Assembly: GCA_050251575.1 (NCBI GenBank)
Contig: JBFWMP010000057.1
Location: 1 to 14,994, forward strand
DNA length: 14,994 nucleotides
Reading direction: 5' to 3'
Origin: X23 sp050251575
GTDB taxonomy: Bacteria > Bacillota > Clostridia > SK-Y3
Shown in pieces: positions 1 through 6,543 of the stretch. A model generated the notes under the pieces. That model did no database searches, was not told the DNA's origin, and saw only the letters and a program-made list of their open reading frames with translations. Position numbers and translations under genes: made by a program. Numbering within the stretch: position 1 is the stretch's first letter; each line of letters begins with the position of its first letter.

Positions 1-50
1 ATATAAAAAGAAATCCAATGATACTACCAATTGTAGTCGAAATATAAACA

Positions 51-100
51 GGATTCTTAGGTTCAGGTGAAGCGTTAGCTTCGCATGAATCTTAGAAGCC
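51..100. repeat. imperfect 50-nt palindrome with GTTA loop
   Basis: Arms at 51-73 and 78-100 are complementary at 18 of 23 positions, with two further G-T pairs, around the loop GTTA at 74-77. The innermost stem GAAGC/GCTTC (69-73, 78-82) is perfect. The palindrome lies inside the SulP remnant and carries one of its in-frame stops. Its left arm is part of a 21-bp direct repeat (46-66 and 115-135, one mismatch). It resembles the small palindromic repeat elements that are scattered in clostridial genomes, but that identity is inference and was not searched. Confidence 0.6.
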
Positions 101-398
101 GTTATCCAGAGGGCAAACAGGATTCTTTGGTTCAGCTAGGAACTATATTGAAGCTTTTAATGCCAATGATGATCCTAAAGAAGTTATTATTGATTTTAAA
201 TATGCAAGAATCTATGATCACTCAGCAATAGAAGCTATTAATACAATAGCTGAAAGGTATAGAAAATTAGATAAGGTTTTACATTTAAGGCATTTAAGTC
301 CGGAATGTTATCAATTGATTAATGATTCAAAACAGATTGTAGAGGTTAATATTATAGAAGACCCGAAGTATCATATTGCAGATGATATGTTGGATTAA
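96..398 (+). pseudogene. 3' remnant of a SulP-family anion transporter (C-terminal STAS domain)
   Basis: The open frame ending at the TAA at 396-398 encodes about 100 residues that look like the C-terminal STAS domain of SulP inorganic anion transporters. Recognisable pieces are GFFGSARNYIEAF, EVIIDFKYARIYDHSAIEAI, LHLRHLSPECYQL and a closing VEVNIIEDPKYHIADD. None of the transmembrane part is present. Upstream in the same frame there is TAG at 93-95 and TAA at 45-47. Between and before them, IVVEI and TGFLGSG (about 30-68) look like an earlier copy of the start of the STAS domain. There is no start codon with a ribosome binding site in front of the open part. I therefore read it as the decayed or interrupted end of a longer gene that begins outside the window. 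A separately translated STAS protein is possible but not supported. Family assignment is from recognised motifs; the pseudogene state is inferred from the stops. Confidence 0.6.
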
Positions 399-417
399 AT
401 CCAACATATCCTTTTTT
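384..417 (+). terminator. rho-independent terminator after the SulP remnant
   Basis: A perfect 12-bp stem (384-395 with 399-410) is followed by C and six T. The three-base loop is the TAA stop codon of the SulP remnant. On the minus strand the hairpin is not followed by a T run, so it should act mainly on plus-strand transcripts. No convincing separate terminator is visible for the converging minus-strand gene ending at 448. Confidence 0.9.
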
Positions 418-447
418 AATATTTCGAAGTATACATTTATACAAGTC

Positions 448-2058
448 TTATTTGTTTAGAAGTCTTTGTGCATAGGCCTCAAGACGTGGTATCACATAAC
501 TTCTGTCGCGCTGCTCATAGGGGATTTTATTTACATGTGTATTTAATAAGTTATAAAACACAGTGGAAGAAAAGTCCTCATGGGTCATAACCACTATTGT
601 ATCTGACGAATTTTGATTCCATTTGGCAAGGATGGCACCGATACCATCCTTTGCTGTAAGCAAGATATTATCTCCAAAGTTGAAGATGTCTTTTCTGGCA
701 GGAATGAATTCGTAATTATCATATTCTTTTAAATAAGTCACAATGCTCATGATGTGCTCGAATAAATCCTGGGGCTCATAGCTTACAGGAAACTGATCCA
801 GACCTTCAAGGGTGGTGAATTTTGTAGAGGTTATATCAAAAAGTGCATCAATAGATAGTATATCTGTAATTTTAAAACGGGACAGCGCTTTAATAAAACT
901 TTCTACACGATATCGATGAAGCTCGATTTGTTGATTTTTTTGTCGTATGGAAAGGTCACTACGATCAAGCATTCTAATAAGTACATTTTCAGGCAATGTG
1001 ATAGAAGTAAGAGTATCTTTTAATGTTATAGCATTTCCCATGGTAGCATCGAATTCCATAAGTGCCGAAAAATAACCTTTGCATGAAGAAACACTGTATA
1101 TTTTGAAATACGGACGGCACTGAGATAAAAGACCTTCAAAAGTATCATGCATATTTTTTACAATTTCTTCGTCTTGTGTGATATATGTATTTTCACAAAG
1201 ACCCTTTGGTGATGCCGTGATAGCGCCACTTGCAAGCACCCCGGGAATGACCCAAAAGGTTTTTTTGATTTTATTTGCTACATATTTAGGCATATAGTAT
1301 GATTCTAGTTTGCCTGTCAGGTGGAGAGGTGCCCACTGATCGATGGCAGCCATTACTTCGTTAGGTGATCTATTTACTATATGTATTATTTTGATTTTAT
1401 GTCCTTTTAAAACAGCAGTCTTCATCAAAGAAGCCCATACAAGAAAAAAGCTTCGGTCACCAATCAGCCATTCTATACTTTCATCACTAAAGCACAAAAG
1501 CTCGGCAGGATTATCAATGGATATTAGGGTATCCATAATCCGCAGGACAGCATCGCGTTTACCTTCTACACCTGTATATATACTAATCGGTACTTGTCGA
1601 CCTGTATTGGTGTCATAAGAAAGGACGGGGGTATTTAGTACTGTATTGTTTATAGCGGTGTTATTTACAGCAGAAATATTTGAAAGCTTATTCATTAGCC
1701 CACTAAGGGTTATAGGACTTAATTCATTCGAAAATTCCATGTTTTTTACAAAGTCTTCATCAGGATCAGAGAGCCATGCGGTGATGACTTTTTTTAATGC
1801 AAAAATATCATTGTACTTCTTTAATTGAATCTGGGTACCAAGAATATTATTAAAAGCATCAATTTGATAAGGCATAGGTTCAACACTCAAAAGAAAATCG
1901 ACTATAAGAGGGATGTAGGGTGAGTTTGGTTTTATGCGACGTTCACCACTTCTCCAGCGGCTTATAAGTGAGGGGTCAATATTAATACCTTTACCGAGCT
2001 TGCTGTTATTGCAGTCCATAATGGTCATAATCATTTGCAGTTTTTTAGAAAATGTCAT
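448..2058 (-). CDS. helix-turn-helix protein with large unassigned C-terminal region (putative transcriptional regulator)
   Basis: The 536-residue product has an N-terminal helix-turn-helix of XRE-like appearance (about residues 5-42), with the segment DPSLISRWRSGERRI covering the turn and recognition helix. After a Thr/Asn-rich linker (about 125-155) comes a mixed alpha/beta region. Around residues 157-310 it includes alternating hydrophobic strands such as KIKIIHIVNR followed by a helix, vaguely like the PLD-like or TrmB-type effector folds of some regulators, but the catalytic HxK motif is not present. The last 150 residues match nothing I recognise. There is no signal peptide or membrane helix, so it should be cytoplasmic. 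The ATG at 2056-2058 is preceded by a weak GGGCGGTG ribosome binding site. The gene is divergent from the zinc-ribbon/LemA cluster and shares its intergenic region, so local control of that cluster and autoregulation are plausible. The ligand and targets are unknown. Confidence 0.75.
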   Translation of the reverse strand: MTFSKKLQMIMTIMDCNNSKLGKGINIDPSLISRWRSGERRIKPNSPYIPLIVDFLLSVEPMPYQIDAFNNILGTQIQLKKYNDIFALKKVITAWLSDPDEDFVKNMEFSNELSPITLSGLMNKLSNISAVNNTAINNTVLNTPVLSYDTNTGRQVPISIYTGVEGKRDAVLRIMDTLISIDNPAELLCFSDESIEWLIGDRSFFLVWASLMKTAVLKGHKIKIIHIVNRSPNEVMAAIDQWAPLHLTGKLESYYMPKYVANKIKKTFWVIPGVLASGAITASPKGLCENTYITQDEEIVKNMHDTFEGLLSQCRPYFKIYSVSSCKGYFSALMEFDATMGNAITLKDTLTSITLPENVLIRMLDRSDLSIRQKNQQIELHRYRVESFIKALSRFKITDILSIDALFDITSTKFTTLEGLDQFPVSYEPQDLFEHIMSIVTYLKEYDNYEFIPARKDIFNFGDNILLTAKDGIGAILAKWNQNSSDTIVVMTHEDFSSTVFYNLLNTHVNKIPYEQRDRSYVIPRLEAYAQRLLNK

Positions 2059-2112
2059 AAATACACCGCCCTTGTCTTTATGTCTATATTTTAAATTTTG
2101 TTTTATAAGAAT

Positions 2113-2140
2113 ATTTTACCATTACAATTTTTTTTTGCAA
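2113..2140 (-). promoter_or_regulatory. promoter for the helix-turn-helix gene
   Basis: On the minus strand, TTGCAA (2140-2135) and TAAAAT (2118-2113) are 16 bp apart, with a TG one base upstream of the -10 (extended -10). The predicted start near 2106 leaves a leader of roughly 48 nt. The spacer contains a run of nine A. Assigned by consensus only. Confidence 0.5.
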
Positions 2141-2164
2141 CATGATGACAGACGAGTATATAAA

Positions 2165-2190
2165 TTTGTCACGTAAGCGTCATTGACAAA
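2165..2190. promoter_or_regulatory. candidate operator, inverted repeat TTTGTCA-N12-TGACAAA
   Basis: A perfect 7-bp inverted repeat (2165-2171 and 2184-2190, 12 bp between the arms) lies between the two divergent promoters. A further TGACA half-site sits at 2146-2150. The placement suits a dimeric DNA-binding protein, and the adjacent helix-turn-helix protein is the obvious candidate. No binding data are available; this is inference from symmetry and position. Confidence 0.45.
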
Positions 2191-2222
2191 CGGTTAATAT
2201 TATATTTTTCATAAACTAAGGG

Positions 2223-2231
2223 TGATATAAT
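2223..2231 (+). promoter_or_regulatory. extended -10 promoter for the zinc-ribbon/LemA cluster
   Basis: TGATATAAT is a perfect extended -10 element (TG, one base, TATAAT). The -35 region around 2203-2208 is poor, which fits an extended -10 promoter and possible activator dependence. Transcription would begin near 2238, about 24 nt before the first gene. Confidence 0.55.
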
Positions 2232-2261
2232 TTTAATAAGAATGGGAATGGAGGGAATAAA

Positions 2262-2858
2262 ATGACAAAGGGAAAATATGGTCTCAATGTTGCCGCAGTG
2301 GCAATACTTGCATTTATTATGGGTTTTTTCGGATTTGTAGAATCATTGATACTGGTGGTGGCGTTTTCAGTCATAGCAGAAAAAGATGACTGGCTTACCC
2401 GCCAAACATTGCAGGCACTCTTTCTCAGGCTTGCATACGGTATAGCTATCATTCTTTTAGGTTGGGTGTTCACAGGGTTTCAAGGAATTTTACGTACATT
2501 TAAGGCATATGATGCAATTAAAGCGATGGCGGATATACAAATCTTTTTAAATGGTGTTTTATATGTTGCACTCTTTGTTTTTGCGTTATTGGCCATGTTA
2601 AAGCTGATAAAGGGGCAGGATGCAAAGGTTCCATTTATTTGTGGGCTTGTTGACCGTACTATGGGTGCAGTTGCGGCAAAGTTTATACCGACTCCGAGAC
2701 CTGTACAAACTCCGATACCAGCACCTGTACCAGCACCAACACCTGTATATGCAGCACCTTCTGAACCTGTTGCCAGCCCGGGAGAATGGGTATGTTCTTG
2801 CGGTAGAGAAAACACAGGAAAATTTTGTATGATTTGTGGAAACCCCAGGAGTAATTAG
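2262..2858 (+). CDS. membrane protein with C-terminal zinc ribbon
   Basis: This 198-residue protein is unnamed to me. Hydrophobic segments lie at about residues 9-38 (long enough for a hairpin or one tilted helix), 52-72 and 93-116. They are followed by a Pro/Ala-rich linker (143-175, many PxP repeats) and a zinc ribbon. The ribbon cysteines are C178, C180, C189 and C192, in the pattern CxCGxxNxGKFCxxCG. The first knuckle is CxC rather than CxxC. There is no cleavable signal peptide; the ribbon is probably cytoplasmic. A GGAGGG site at 2250-2255 lies 6 nt before the ATG. It is the first gene of the cluster, directly behind the extended -10 promoter, and is followed after 35 nt by another zinc-ribbon membrane protein. 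Zinc binding is inferred from the cysteine spacing; no enzymatic role is visible. Confidence 0.85.
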   Translation: MTKGKYGLNVAAVAILAFIMGFFGFVESLILVVAFSVIAEKDDWLTRQTLQALFLRLAYGIAIILLGWVFTGFQGILRTFKAYDAIKAMADIQIFLNGVLYVALFVFALLAMLKLIKGQDAKVPFICGLVDRTMGAVAAKFIPTPRPVQTPIPAPVPAPTPVYAAPSEPVASPGEWVCSCGRENTGKFCMICGNPRSN

Positions 2859-2893
2859 TATGAATATTATAAATATGTGAGGAGGATTTTAAT

Positions 2894-3361
2894 ATGTTCT
2901 GTCAAAATTGCGGAAAAAATGTACTTGATGGTTCAAAGTTTTGTGACGGTTGTGGGGCTTCTATGACCGAACAAGCGGCACCGGTATACGCACCGGCTGC
3001 GAAGGAGGGTTACTCTCAAAACAATTACTATAATCCCCAACCGGCATACACTCCTGCTTCAGAATATATCCCGAATTCATCGCAGTCTCAACAGGGATAT
3101 TATCAGCCTACTTCTTTTGCCCAGAAATCTCAATCTTCAAACGATGAGCCTCTTTCTATAGGAAATTACATTGTGATGATGCTAGTCACTGCAATCCCTA
3201 TTGTAGGCTTTATTATGCTTTTAGTGTGGTCCTTTGGAGGCAATGTTAACAGGAATAAAAAAAATTGGGCATTAGCTACTTTGATTATGGGTGTAATTCT
3301 ATTTGTACTAATGCTATTGTTCAGTTCAGTAATTGGAGCAATGATGGCAAGAATGTTCTAA
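2894..3361 (+). CDS. zinc-ribbon membrane protein (N-terminal ribbon, two helices)
   Basis: The 155-residue product starts with a canonical zinc ribbon (C3, C6, C17, C20; the FCxxCG form common in Firmicutes membrane proteins). A Tyr/Pro/Gln/Ser-rich, probably disordered linker (about 27-85) and two transmembrane helices (about 89-113 and 124-149) follow. The short loop between the helices carries NVNRNKKNWA, a polar NxxKKNWA stretch seen in many zinc-ribbon proteins of unknown function in Clostridia. A strong GGAGG at 2881-2885 lies 8 nt before the ATG. It has the reverse domain order of its upstream neighbour (ribbon first, membrane last). I see no catalytic motif; a scaffold or interaction role at the membrane is the most that can be inferred. 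Confidence 0.85.
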   Translation: MFCQNCGKNVLDGSKFCDGCGASMTEQAAPVYAPAAKEGYSQNNYYNPQPAYTPASEYIPNSSQSQQGYYQPTSFAQKSQSSNDEPLSIGNYIVMMLVTAIPIVGFIMLLVWSFGGNVNRNKKNWALATLIMGVILFVLMLLFSSVIGAMMARMF

Positions 3362-3373
3362 CAGTTAAGTAAA

Positions 3374-3391
3374 GAGGAGGGGGTTCAAATA
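3374..3391 (+). promoter_or_regulatory. ribosome binding site positioned for an ATA start of the DUF2207 gene
   Basis: GAGGAGG (3374-3380, continuing as a G run to 3383) is the only good ribosome binding site before the DUF2207 gene. It lies 8 nt before an in-frame ATA at 3389-3391 but 50 nt before the first ATG at 3431. No other site precedes that ATG. Starting at 3389 adds 14 residues, including the basic RIK that a signal anchor needs. Confidence 0.5.
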
Positions 3392-3430
3392 TTTTATAGA
3401 ATAAAGCAGTTTTTTGCAGTTGTTTTTACT

Positions 3431-5311
3431 ATGCTCATTATCGTGGGTATTGCTGCACTATTCGTATATGCTATTTTTTTTGATGGTGGGGATAAGACTT
3501 ATAGCTTCGACCTTTTGCATTATGATGTACAAATGCTTGCCGATGGTGATGCGCTTGTTTCGGAGGAGCGCACTTATACCTATAAAAAAGGTAATTTTAC
3601 AAGAGGATTTTTTGATCTTGAAGATGGTGTAGAAGATATTGTTGTTTTGGAAAAGGGGAAGCCATTTAAACGTATTGATGATTTTGATTCGAAACGTCCG
3701 GAAGGCAGCTATGCCTATAAAAAGCAGGATGGAGTCATACGGCTTGAATGGTACATAAAGGCATCGGGAGGACAAAAGCGCACTTTCAACATACGCTATA
3801 AGGTGAAAAAAGCAACTATATTATATAACGATTGTGCGGTATATTTTCAGAAATTTTTAAGTGAAAAAAATACTACAGAAATAAGCAAGGTTACCGCCAC
3901 TGTCCAATTGGTGTCCGGAGTAAATCAAAATAATACATTGATATGGGGTCACGGACCTGCTTATGGAAGCCTGGAGTTTGACAAAGAGGATAAGACCAGA
4001 GTGAAATTTGAGTTAAATAAGGTCCCGGTGAAAAACTACGTTGAAGCTAGATTTGTCTTGGACAAGGGACTTGTGTCTAATTGTAAGTATGTAGAAAACA
4101 AGAATATGCGTGAGTTTGTCGTAAAAGAAGAAACGGAAGCGGGAAAAGAAGCAGACAGGAATCGTAGAATTGCAGGTTTTTCTTCACTGCTTGCTTACCT
4201 GATCGCAGCGGTCCTAATTCTTTTGCCTATCATGCTGCGTATTCAAAGGCGAATACATTTTACACGCTACACGCCTGAGATGAAACCGCCATATTATAGA
4301 GATATTCCGGAAAACATACCTCCGGCAGTTTTGGATAAGCTGTATGCTTACTACGGTAAAGGAGGGAATATTTCAAACCAGGTTTCAGGAACACTCATGG
4401 ATATGATTTATAGAGGTGTGATTACTGTTTTTCGCCAGCAGGAAGGCAGAAAGTTAGAAACCTATATTCGACGCACAAAGAAAAAGTATCATAAGGATGA
4501 AATTACAGAGTTTGAAAGCGCTCTGATTGCTTTCTTTTTTGATGATATTGCTCAAGGCGGAGAGGCTGTTTCTATGAGCGAGGTAAAAAAATTCTGCAAA
4601 AAGAAAAAAAATGTAGCTTATACTTCCAGTATGTTGAGCAAATTTGATAAAAAATTAGATAGCATGTGGAATCAGTATAATTATGTTGAAAATATAAAGA
4701 ATAACGTGCCAAATATTTTCAAATTGTTAATACTGCTTTCAATAGCTATTACAATCAGTGCTTTTGTACTATTTGTTAATAATGCAATGCCCCAAATTTC
4801 CGGTGCTTTTCTAATTTTAATTACAGGCGGATCCTTAGGCTTTATTATTAGTATCATTGTAAGTAGAAAAAAGAAGATGCTAAACCAGCGGGGAGAAAAT
4901 TATCTTGCATTGTGGAAAGGATTTTATAATTTTCTCAATGATTTTACAATTTTCGAGGAGAAGGATCTGCCCGAGCTTTTTATGTGGGAGAAGTATTTAG
5001 TGTATGCCACTGTTTTGGGCGTAGCCGAAAAAGTTCTTAAACAGTTAAAGCTTCGCTATCCGCAGTTGAATGATCCGAATTTTGTACAAAATAATATGAT
5101 ATTTATGGCGAGTATCAATGCAGCAAATATTGATATGATGGGAGGGCTGAATGACATCACTCAAACCATTCAAAGTGCTGTAAGAGATGCGCAAAATGTG
5201 ATATCCAACCTATCTTCGTCCTCATCATCAGGAGGAGGCGGTGGCTTCTCGTCCGGCGGTTCATCGGGTGGAGGCGGTTCCGGTGGTTCCACTGGAGGAG
5301 GGATGGATTAA
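3431..5311 (+). CDS. DUF2207-family membrane protein with Gly/Ser-rich tail
   Basis: From the first ATG the product has 626 residues. It has an N-terminal hydrophobic segment, an outside domain (about 20-235) that begins with YSFDLLHYDVQMLADGDALV and continues VSEERTYTYKKGNFTRGF, as in DUF2207 proteins, and a transmembrane helix at 248-269. A cytoplasmic stretch follows, then two helices at 430-449 and 456-477, a further helical region, and a 32-residue Ser/Gly tail (595-626). Such low-complexity tails are typical of DUF2207 and TPM/YgcG proteins encoded near LemA. The coordinates given use the conventional ATG. The ribosome binding site instead favours an ATA at 3389, which would complete a 24-residue signal anchor preceded by RIK (640 residues in total). 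The gene follows a zinc-ribbon membrane protein and is 4 nt from the next gene. Biochemical function is unknown. The family call rests on recognised N-terminal sequence, architecture and neighbours. Confidence 0.8.
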   Translation: MLIIVGIAALFVYAIFFDGGDKTYSFDLLHYDVQMLADGDALVSEERTYTYKKGNFTRGFFDLEDGVEDIVVLEKGKPFKRIDDFDSKRPEGSYAYKKQDGVIRLEWYIKASGGQKRTFNIRYKVKKATILYNDCAVYFQKFLSEKNTTEISKVTATVQLVSGVNQNNTLIWGHGPAYGSLEFDKEDKTRVKFELNKVPVKNYVEARFVLDKGLVSNCKYVENKNMREFVVKEETEAGKEADRNRRIAGFSSLLAYLIAAVLILLPIMLRIQRRIHFTRYTPEMKPPYYRDIPENIPPAVLDKLYAYYGKGGNISNQVSGTLMDMIYRGVITVFRQQEGRKLETYIRRTKKKYHKDEITEFESALIAFFFDDIAQGGEAVSMSEVKKFCKKKKNVAYTSSMLSKFDKKLDSMWNQYNYVENIKNNVPNIFKLLILLSIAITISAFVLFVNNAMPQISGAFLILITGGSLGFIISIIVSRKKKMLNQRGENYLALWKGFYNFLNDFTIFEEKDLPELFMWEKYLVYATVLGVAEKVLKQLKLRYPQLNDPNFVQNNMIFMASINAANIDMMGGLNDITQTIQSAVRDAQNVISNLSSSSSSGGGGGFSSGGSSGGGGSGGSTGGGMD

Positions 5312-5315
5312 GTCT

Positions 5316-5909
5316 ATGGAAAAAACAACAAAACCCCTAATCAATTGGGAAATAGACATTGGGATACTCAATAATATGGGCGTGATGGGCGAAGTTTTCA
5401 AGGTACTTACCATCGGCGCTGCAGTACCTTTTGTGCTTGTGATAAGTTTGTGGGCAGCTGATGGGTTCCCACAAATAATTGATATTGGTGATGCTAAGTA
5501 TTTTATTATCATGGTGATCATTACTATTGTTATTACAGCAGCACTTATCTTACTAACCGGTAATAGATATCCTACGCGATATGAGATTAATCCAAAAGGA
5601 GTGACTTTTATCACTTTACCCGGACAGCAAAGAAAAAACAAAGTTATGGCAGTACTTCTGATACTATTTGGCGCTGTCAAAAGTAGTCCTACTCCAATTG
5701 GTGTGGGCATGATTGCAGCAGCCCGCCAGAATATGTATACAGATTGGAAGAATGTAAGAAAAATTATTTATCATAAAAAAAGAAAATTAATAGCTTTAAA
5801 ATGCTCGGACATGACAAAGAACATATTATTTTGTCACCGGGAAAATGCCGATGAGATTTTCAATGCAGTGTGTTTCTACTGTCCGAGGGCTCAAATCAAT
5901 ATAAAATAA
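5316..5909 (+). CDS. two-helix membrane protein with possible PH-like domain
   Basis: This 197-residue protein is not one I can name. Two transmembrane helices lie at about residues 28-48 and 61-80. The rest is soluble, beginning YPTRYEINPKGVTFITLPGQ and ending with KNILFCHRENADEIFNAV. The strand-rich segment and final helix resemble bacterial PH-like (DUF304-style) membrane proteins; this is tentative. The ATG at 5316 starts 4 nt after the DUF2207 stop. The reading frame stays open further upstream, but that part only shadows the Gly-rich tail codons. The ribosome binding site (GGAGGAGGG, 5294-5302) lies inside those Gly codons, 13 nt from the ATG, so translation is probably coupled to the DUF2207 gene. 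LemA follows after 23 nt. Confidence 0.75.
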   Translation: MEKTTKPLINWEIDIGILNNMGVMGEVFKVLTIGAAVPFVLVISLWAADGFPQIIDIGDAKYFIIMVIITIVITAALILLTGNRYPTRYEINPKGVTFITLPGQQRKNKVMAVLLILFGAVKSSPTPIGVGMIAAARQNMYTDWKNVRKIIYHKKRKLIALKCSDMTKNILFCHRENADEIFNAVCFYCPRAQINIK

Positions 5910-5932
5910 TACAGTATAAAGGAGGAATCAAT

Positions 5933-6493
5933 TTGGGTGGAATGATTGCAATCTCTATCATTGTAGTTTTTATTATTCTAATTGTAATATGGTTTATTGC
6001 ATCCTATAACGGACTTGTAAACGGAAGGATGAAGGTAGAAAACAGTTGGGGTCAAATCAATGTCCAGTTGAAAATGCGAGCAGATCTTGTTCCCAATCTT
6101 GTACAAACAGTAAGTGGATATGCACGGCATGAAAAGGAAACCCTTATAGGAGTTATGGAAGCGCGAAATAAATATATGGCAGCTTCAACACCCCAGGATG
6201 CTATGAAATCTTCAGGAGAAATTGCCGGATTTATGGGAAGAATTTTTGCTGTTGCTGAGCAATATCCGCAATTGAAGGCAGATCAAAATTTTCTGAATCT
6301 GCAATATCAGATGAGCGAACTAGAAAAGAAAATATCTATGTACCGGCAATTTTATAATGACACGGTCATGATGTTTAACCGGCTTGTTATTACTTTTCCT
6401 AACAATATACCGGCAGGAATATTTGGATTTCACGAGCTGCCGTATTTTCAGGTGGATGATTCTGAACGTGCAGCACCGCAGGTTAGGTTTTAG
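5933..6493 (+). CDS. lemA: LemA family protein
   Basis: The 186-residue product is a standard LemA protein. It has one N-terminal membrane helix (about residues 4-23), then a helical domain with the family signatures SYNGLVNGRMKVENSWGQI, LVPNLVQTVSGYA, EARNKYM, YPQLKADQNFLNLQ and RQFYNDTVMMFN, and near the end PNNIPAGIFGF. Length is normal for the family. I chose the TTG at 5933 because AAAGGAGG (5918-5925) lies 7 nt before it. The ATG at 5942 would be 16 nt away, and an open frame running further upstream overlaps the preceding gene. LemA folds as a four-helix bundle of unsettled function, often encoded beside TPM/YgcG or DUF2207 proteins with Gly-rich tails, as here. It should be anchored in the membrane with the helical bundle outside. 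Confidence 0.95.
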   Translation: MGGMIAISIIVVFIILIVIWFIASYNGLVNGRMKVENSWGQINVQLKMRADLVPNLVQTVSGYARHEKETLIGVMEARNKYMAASTPQDAMKSSGEIAGFMGRIFAVAEQYPQLKADQNFLNLQYQMSELEKKISMYRQFYNDTVMMFNRLVITFPNNIPAGIFGFHELPYFQVDDSERAAPQVRF

Positions 6494-6518
6494 GATATAA
6501 GAAAAACTAAGCATATTT

Positions 6519-6530
6519 TGGCGTTAGCCA
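6519..6530 (+). promoter_or_regulatory. short hairpin abutting the ribosome binding site of the peptidase-like gene
   Basis: TGGC-GTTA-GCCA forms a perfect 4-bp stem, and its last base is the first base of AGGAGGG (6530-6536), which lies 7 nt before the ATG at 6544. The stem is too short to predict a strong effect; it could modestly influence ribosome access. No T run follows, so it is not a terminator. Confidence 0.25.
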
Positions 6531-6543
6531 GGAGGGATGCAGT

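Noticed and set aside
429..442. GTATA-CATT-TATAC as a terminator for the minus-strand regulator
   Set aside because: The stem is only 5 bp, AT-rich, and has no adjoining T run on the minus strand.
1343..1828. Plus-strand open frames opposite the helix-turn-helix gene
   Set aside because: They are antisense to a long well-supported gene, lack ribosome binding sites, and encode nothing recognisable.
2183..2188. Perfect TTGACA as a -35 for the zinc-ribbon cluster
   Set aside because: No acceptable -10 lies 16-18 bp downstream (TTTTCA or similar there). The hexamer is better explained as part of the TTTGTCA/TGACAAA inverted repeat, and TGATATAAT further down is a stronger promoter element.
5241..5315. 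Upstream extension of the two-helix protein into the DUF2207 tail
   Set aside because: The extension is the repetitive Gly codon region read in another frame. The ATG at 5316, right after the DUF2207 stop, is the natural start.
5870..5932. Longer LemA starting at 5870
   Set aside because: It overlaps the end of the preceding gene, has no ribosome binding site, and places unrelated polar residues before the membrane helix. TTG at 5933 is ideally spaced from AAAGGAGG.
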